Origin: Treponema sp. UBA3862
GTDB lineage: Bacteria > Spirochaetota > Spirochaetia > Treponematales > Treponemataceae
Direction of reading: 5' to 3'
Assembly (NCBI GenBank): GCA_002392405.1
Contig: DGGY01000015.1
Location: 1 to 31,773 of the forward strand
Length of the DNA: 31,773 nucleotides
The position numbers were made by a program, and so were the translations under genes. Positions 30,241 through 31,773 of this stretch are shown here, one piece after another. A model generated the notes under the pieces. The model did not search any database. It was not told where the DNA came from and saw nothing but the letters and a program-made list of their open reading frames with translations. Numbering within the stretch: position 1 is the first letter of the stretch; each line of letters begins with the position of its first letter.

Positions 30241-31773
30241 TTATGCTTTGTTCAGACGGCTTTCGAGGTCGTCGAGAATAGCTGTAAGTTCTTTTGGAAG
30301 GTGAGAACCGAATTTTGGATAGTGGTTTTCACGGATGTCTTTAACTTCTTTCTTCCATCCTTCAACATCAACTTTTGTGATTTCAGGAAGTGTCTTCTTG
30401 TAGTAGTCAGCAAGACCGTCAGTGTTGATAGAGCCTTCTTTCGGCATGAATCCGATTGGTGTATCAATGTAGTTGTCTTTACCGTCACAGCGGTCGAAAA
30501 TCCATGCGAGAACGCGTGAGTTGTCGCCGTAGCCCGGCCACATGAATCCGCCTGGAAGTTCTTTGTTGTTTTCGTCCTTGCGGAACCAGTTAACATAGAA
30601 GATCTTAGGAAGAAGGTCTTTGTTCTTTGCAGCGTTTCCAACGTTGATCCAGTGCTGGAAGTAGTCGCCCATGTTGTAACCACAGAACGGAATGATAGCG
30701 AACGGGTCACGGCGGATTTTACCAACTTCATCAGCATTGATTGTAGAAGCTGCAGTGATTTCTGAACCTACGATTGAACCAAGGAATACACCGTGTTCCC
30801 ATGAGCGAGACTGGTGTACGAGAGGTACAGTTGACGGACGGCGTCCACCAAAGAGGATAGCAGAAATTGGTACACCTTCTGGGTTTTCCCATTCCGGTGC
30901 GATACATGGACACTGTCCTGCAGGTGCTGTAAAGCGTGCGTTCGGGTGAGCCATTTCTTCGCCCTTAGGTGCTTTGTCTTTTGGAAGAGCATCACGTGTG
31001 TTGCCTTTCCAGTCAACGAGTTTGCCTTTTGCAGGGTAACCGATTCCTTCCCACCATACATCACCGTCTTCAGTGAGTGCACAGTTTGTGAAGATTGTAT
31101 TCTTTGAAGCTGATACAAGAGCGTTTTTGTTTGATTCAGCAGAAGTTCCCGGTGCTACACCGAAGAAACCTGCTTCAGGGTTGATTGCATAAAGACGACC
31201 GTCTTTTCCGTATTTCATCCATGCAATGTCATCACCGATTGTTTCTACTTTCCAGCCAGGGATTGTAGGAATAAGCATAGCGAGGTTTGTTTTACCACAT
31301 GCAGAAGGGAAAGCTCCTGTTACGTATTTAACTTCACCCTGTGGGTTTGTAAGTTTAAGGATGAGCATGTGTTCAGCAAGCCAGCCTTCTTCGTGAGCGA
31401 TTACTGAAGCGATGCGGAGAGCGAAACATTTCTTTCCGAGGAGAGCGTTTCCGCCGTATCCTGAACCGTAAGACCATACGAGGTGTTCTTCCGGGAACTG
31501 AGAAATGTATTTCTGTTCAACTGGAGCACAAGCCCATACACCGTTGTCAGATGCACCGTTGTTGAGCGGCTTACCAACTGAGTGGAGACATGGAACGAAG
31601 TTGTCATCAAGGTACTGCCATACTTTTTCGCCGGCGCGTGTCATGATGTCCATGTTGAGAACTACGTATTCAGAATCTGTAAGTTCGATACCGCATTTAG
31701 AAATTGGAGAACCGAGAGGTCCCATGCAGAAAGGAATTACATACATTGTGCGGCCGTGCATACAGCCCTTGTA
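30241..31773 (-). CDS. pckA: Phosphoenolpyruvate carboxykinase (GTP), 5' truncated by window
   Basis: Converts oxaloacetate and GTP to PEP, CO2 and GDP, or the reverse for anaplerosis in fermenting organisms; cytosolic. The frame stays open to the last base of the window (YKGC before [17 protein letters not shown]), so the true N-terminus lies outside. The visible 510 residues carry the GTP-type hallmarks: [15 protein letters not shown] (P-loop with the reactive Cys), [30 protein letters not shown], and the C-terminal nucleotide-binding [16 protein letters not shown]. These distinguish it from the shorter ATP-dependent enzyme. The mRNA ends at the bidirectional hairpin 70 nt downstream. Confidence 0.97.
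   Translation of the reverse strand, partial: YKGCMHGRTMYVIPFCMGPLGSPISKCGIELTDSEYVVLNMDIMTRAGEKVWQYLDDNFVPCLHSVGKPLNNGASDNGVWACAPVEQKYISQFPEEHLVWSYGSGYGGNALLGKKCFALRIASVIAHEEGWLAEHMLILKLTNPQGEVKYVTGAFPSACGKTNLAMLIPTIPGWKVETIGDDIAWMKYGKDGRLYAINPEAGFFGVAPGTSAESNKNALVSASKNTIFTNCALTEDGDVWWEGIGYPAKGKLVDWKGNTRDALPKDKAPKGEEMAHPNARFTAPAGQCPCIAPEWENPEGVPISAILFGGRRPSTVPLVHQSRSWEHGVFLGSIVGSEITAASTINADEVGKIRRDPFAIIPFCGYNMGDYFQHWINVGNAAKNKDLLPKIFYVNWFRKDENNKELPGGFMWPGYGDNSRVLAWIFDRCDGKDNYIDTPIGFMPKEGSINTDGLADYYKKTLPEITKVDVEGWKKEVKDIRENHYPKFGSHLPKELTAILDDLESRLNKA

Noticed and set aside
30252..30737. 161-codon alternative frame inside pckA
   Set aside because: Thr/Ser/Arg-rich shadow of the pckA frame, which carries all family motifs.
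1..31773. CRISPR arrays, tRNA or rRNA genes, replication origin
   Set aside because: No regularly spaced repeats, no cloverleaf with CCA-type end, no conserved rRNA blocks and no DnaA-box cluster were seen on reading both strands.

Overview
The window (about 31.8 kb, moderately AT-rich) reads as ordinary chromosome of a host-associated treponeme-like spirochaete. This is inferred from the style of the proteins: many short-lipobox lipoproteins, a divergent MraY, a GTP-type PEP carboxykinase, a degenerate GGDEF membrane protein, and GC-rich hairpin repeats in otherwise AT-rich spacers. No rRNA, tRNA, CRISPR array, transposase or phage gene was seen.

Layout. 1-1836: 3' part of mnmG, cut by the window start. 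1837-1930: a small two-hairpin element followed by a second, synonymously different copy of the last codons of mnmG. 1931-5734 (minus): pepF, adenosine deaminase (add), and an add paralogue that has lost its catalytic residues. 5839-5930: first copy of a GC-rich dispersed repeat. 5970-10290 (plus): SH3-domain lipoprotein, ABC-F ATPase with a repeat copy read as protein, and galE, closed by a terminator. 10418-13613: another repeat copy, an acyl-CoA synthetase, a small membrane protein, an ECF sigma factor and a zinc-type anti-sigma factor. 13717-18782: M20 peptidase, COG3014-like lipoprotein, MraY-like transferase and AroA, then a bidirectional terminator. 18853-19950 (minus): ilvE. 20061-20184: a related repeat. 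20274-23714 (plus): degenerate GGDEF protein, ychF and a secreted endonuclease/phosphatase-fold lipoprotein. 23739-24677 (minus): orphan DNA methyltransferase. 24715-25085: gene-poor stretch with a promoter and two terminators, probably a small RNA. 25193-28835: three-gene ABC importer of the ferric/COG1840 type. 28894-30087: exported transglutaminase-like protein. 30241-31773 (minus): pckA, cut by the window end.

Most genes are housekeeping: tRNA modification, peptide and purine salvage, sugar-nucleotide and wall precursors, the shikimate pathway, branched-chain amino acid transfer and gluconeogenesis. The more unusual signals are outside or at the edges of genes: (i) the displaced mnmG 3' end next to a tiny hairpin element, (ii) a repeat family that also supplies an in-frame linker in a translation ATPase and a hairpin abutting a ribosome binding site, (iii) an active/inactive deaminase pair in one operon, (iv) recurrent -10 boxes 6-9 nt before start codons that lack Shine-Dalgarno sequences, suggesting leaderless mRNAs, and (v) an untranslated-looking transcript with a CU-rich loop ahead of the importer. 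All assignments come from reading motifs by eye; no database search was possible.
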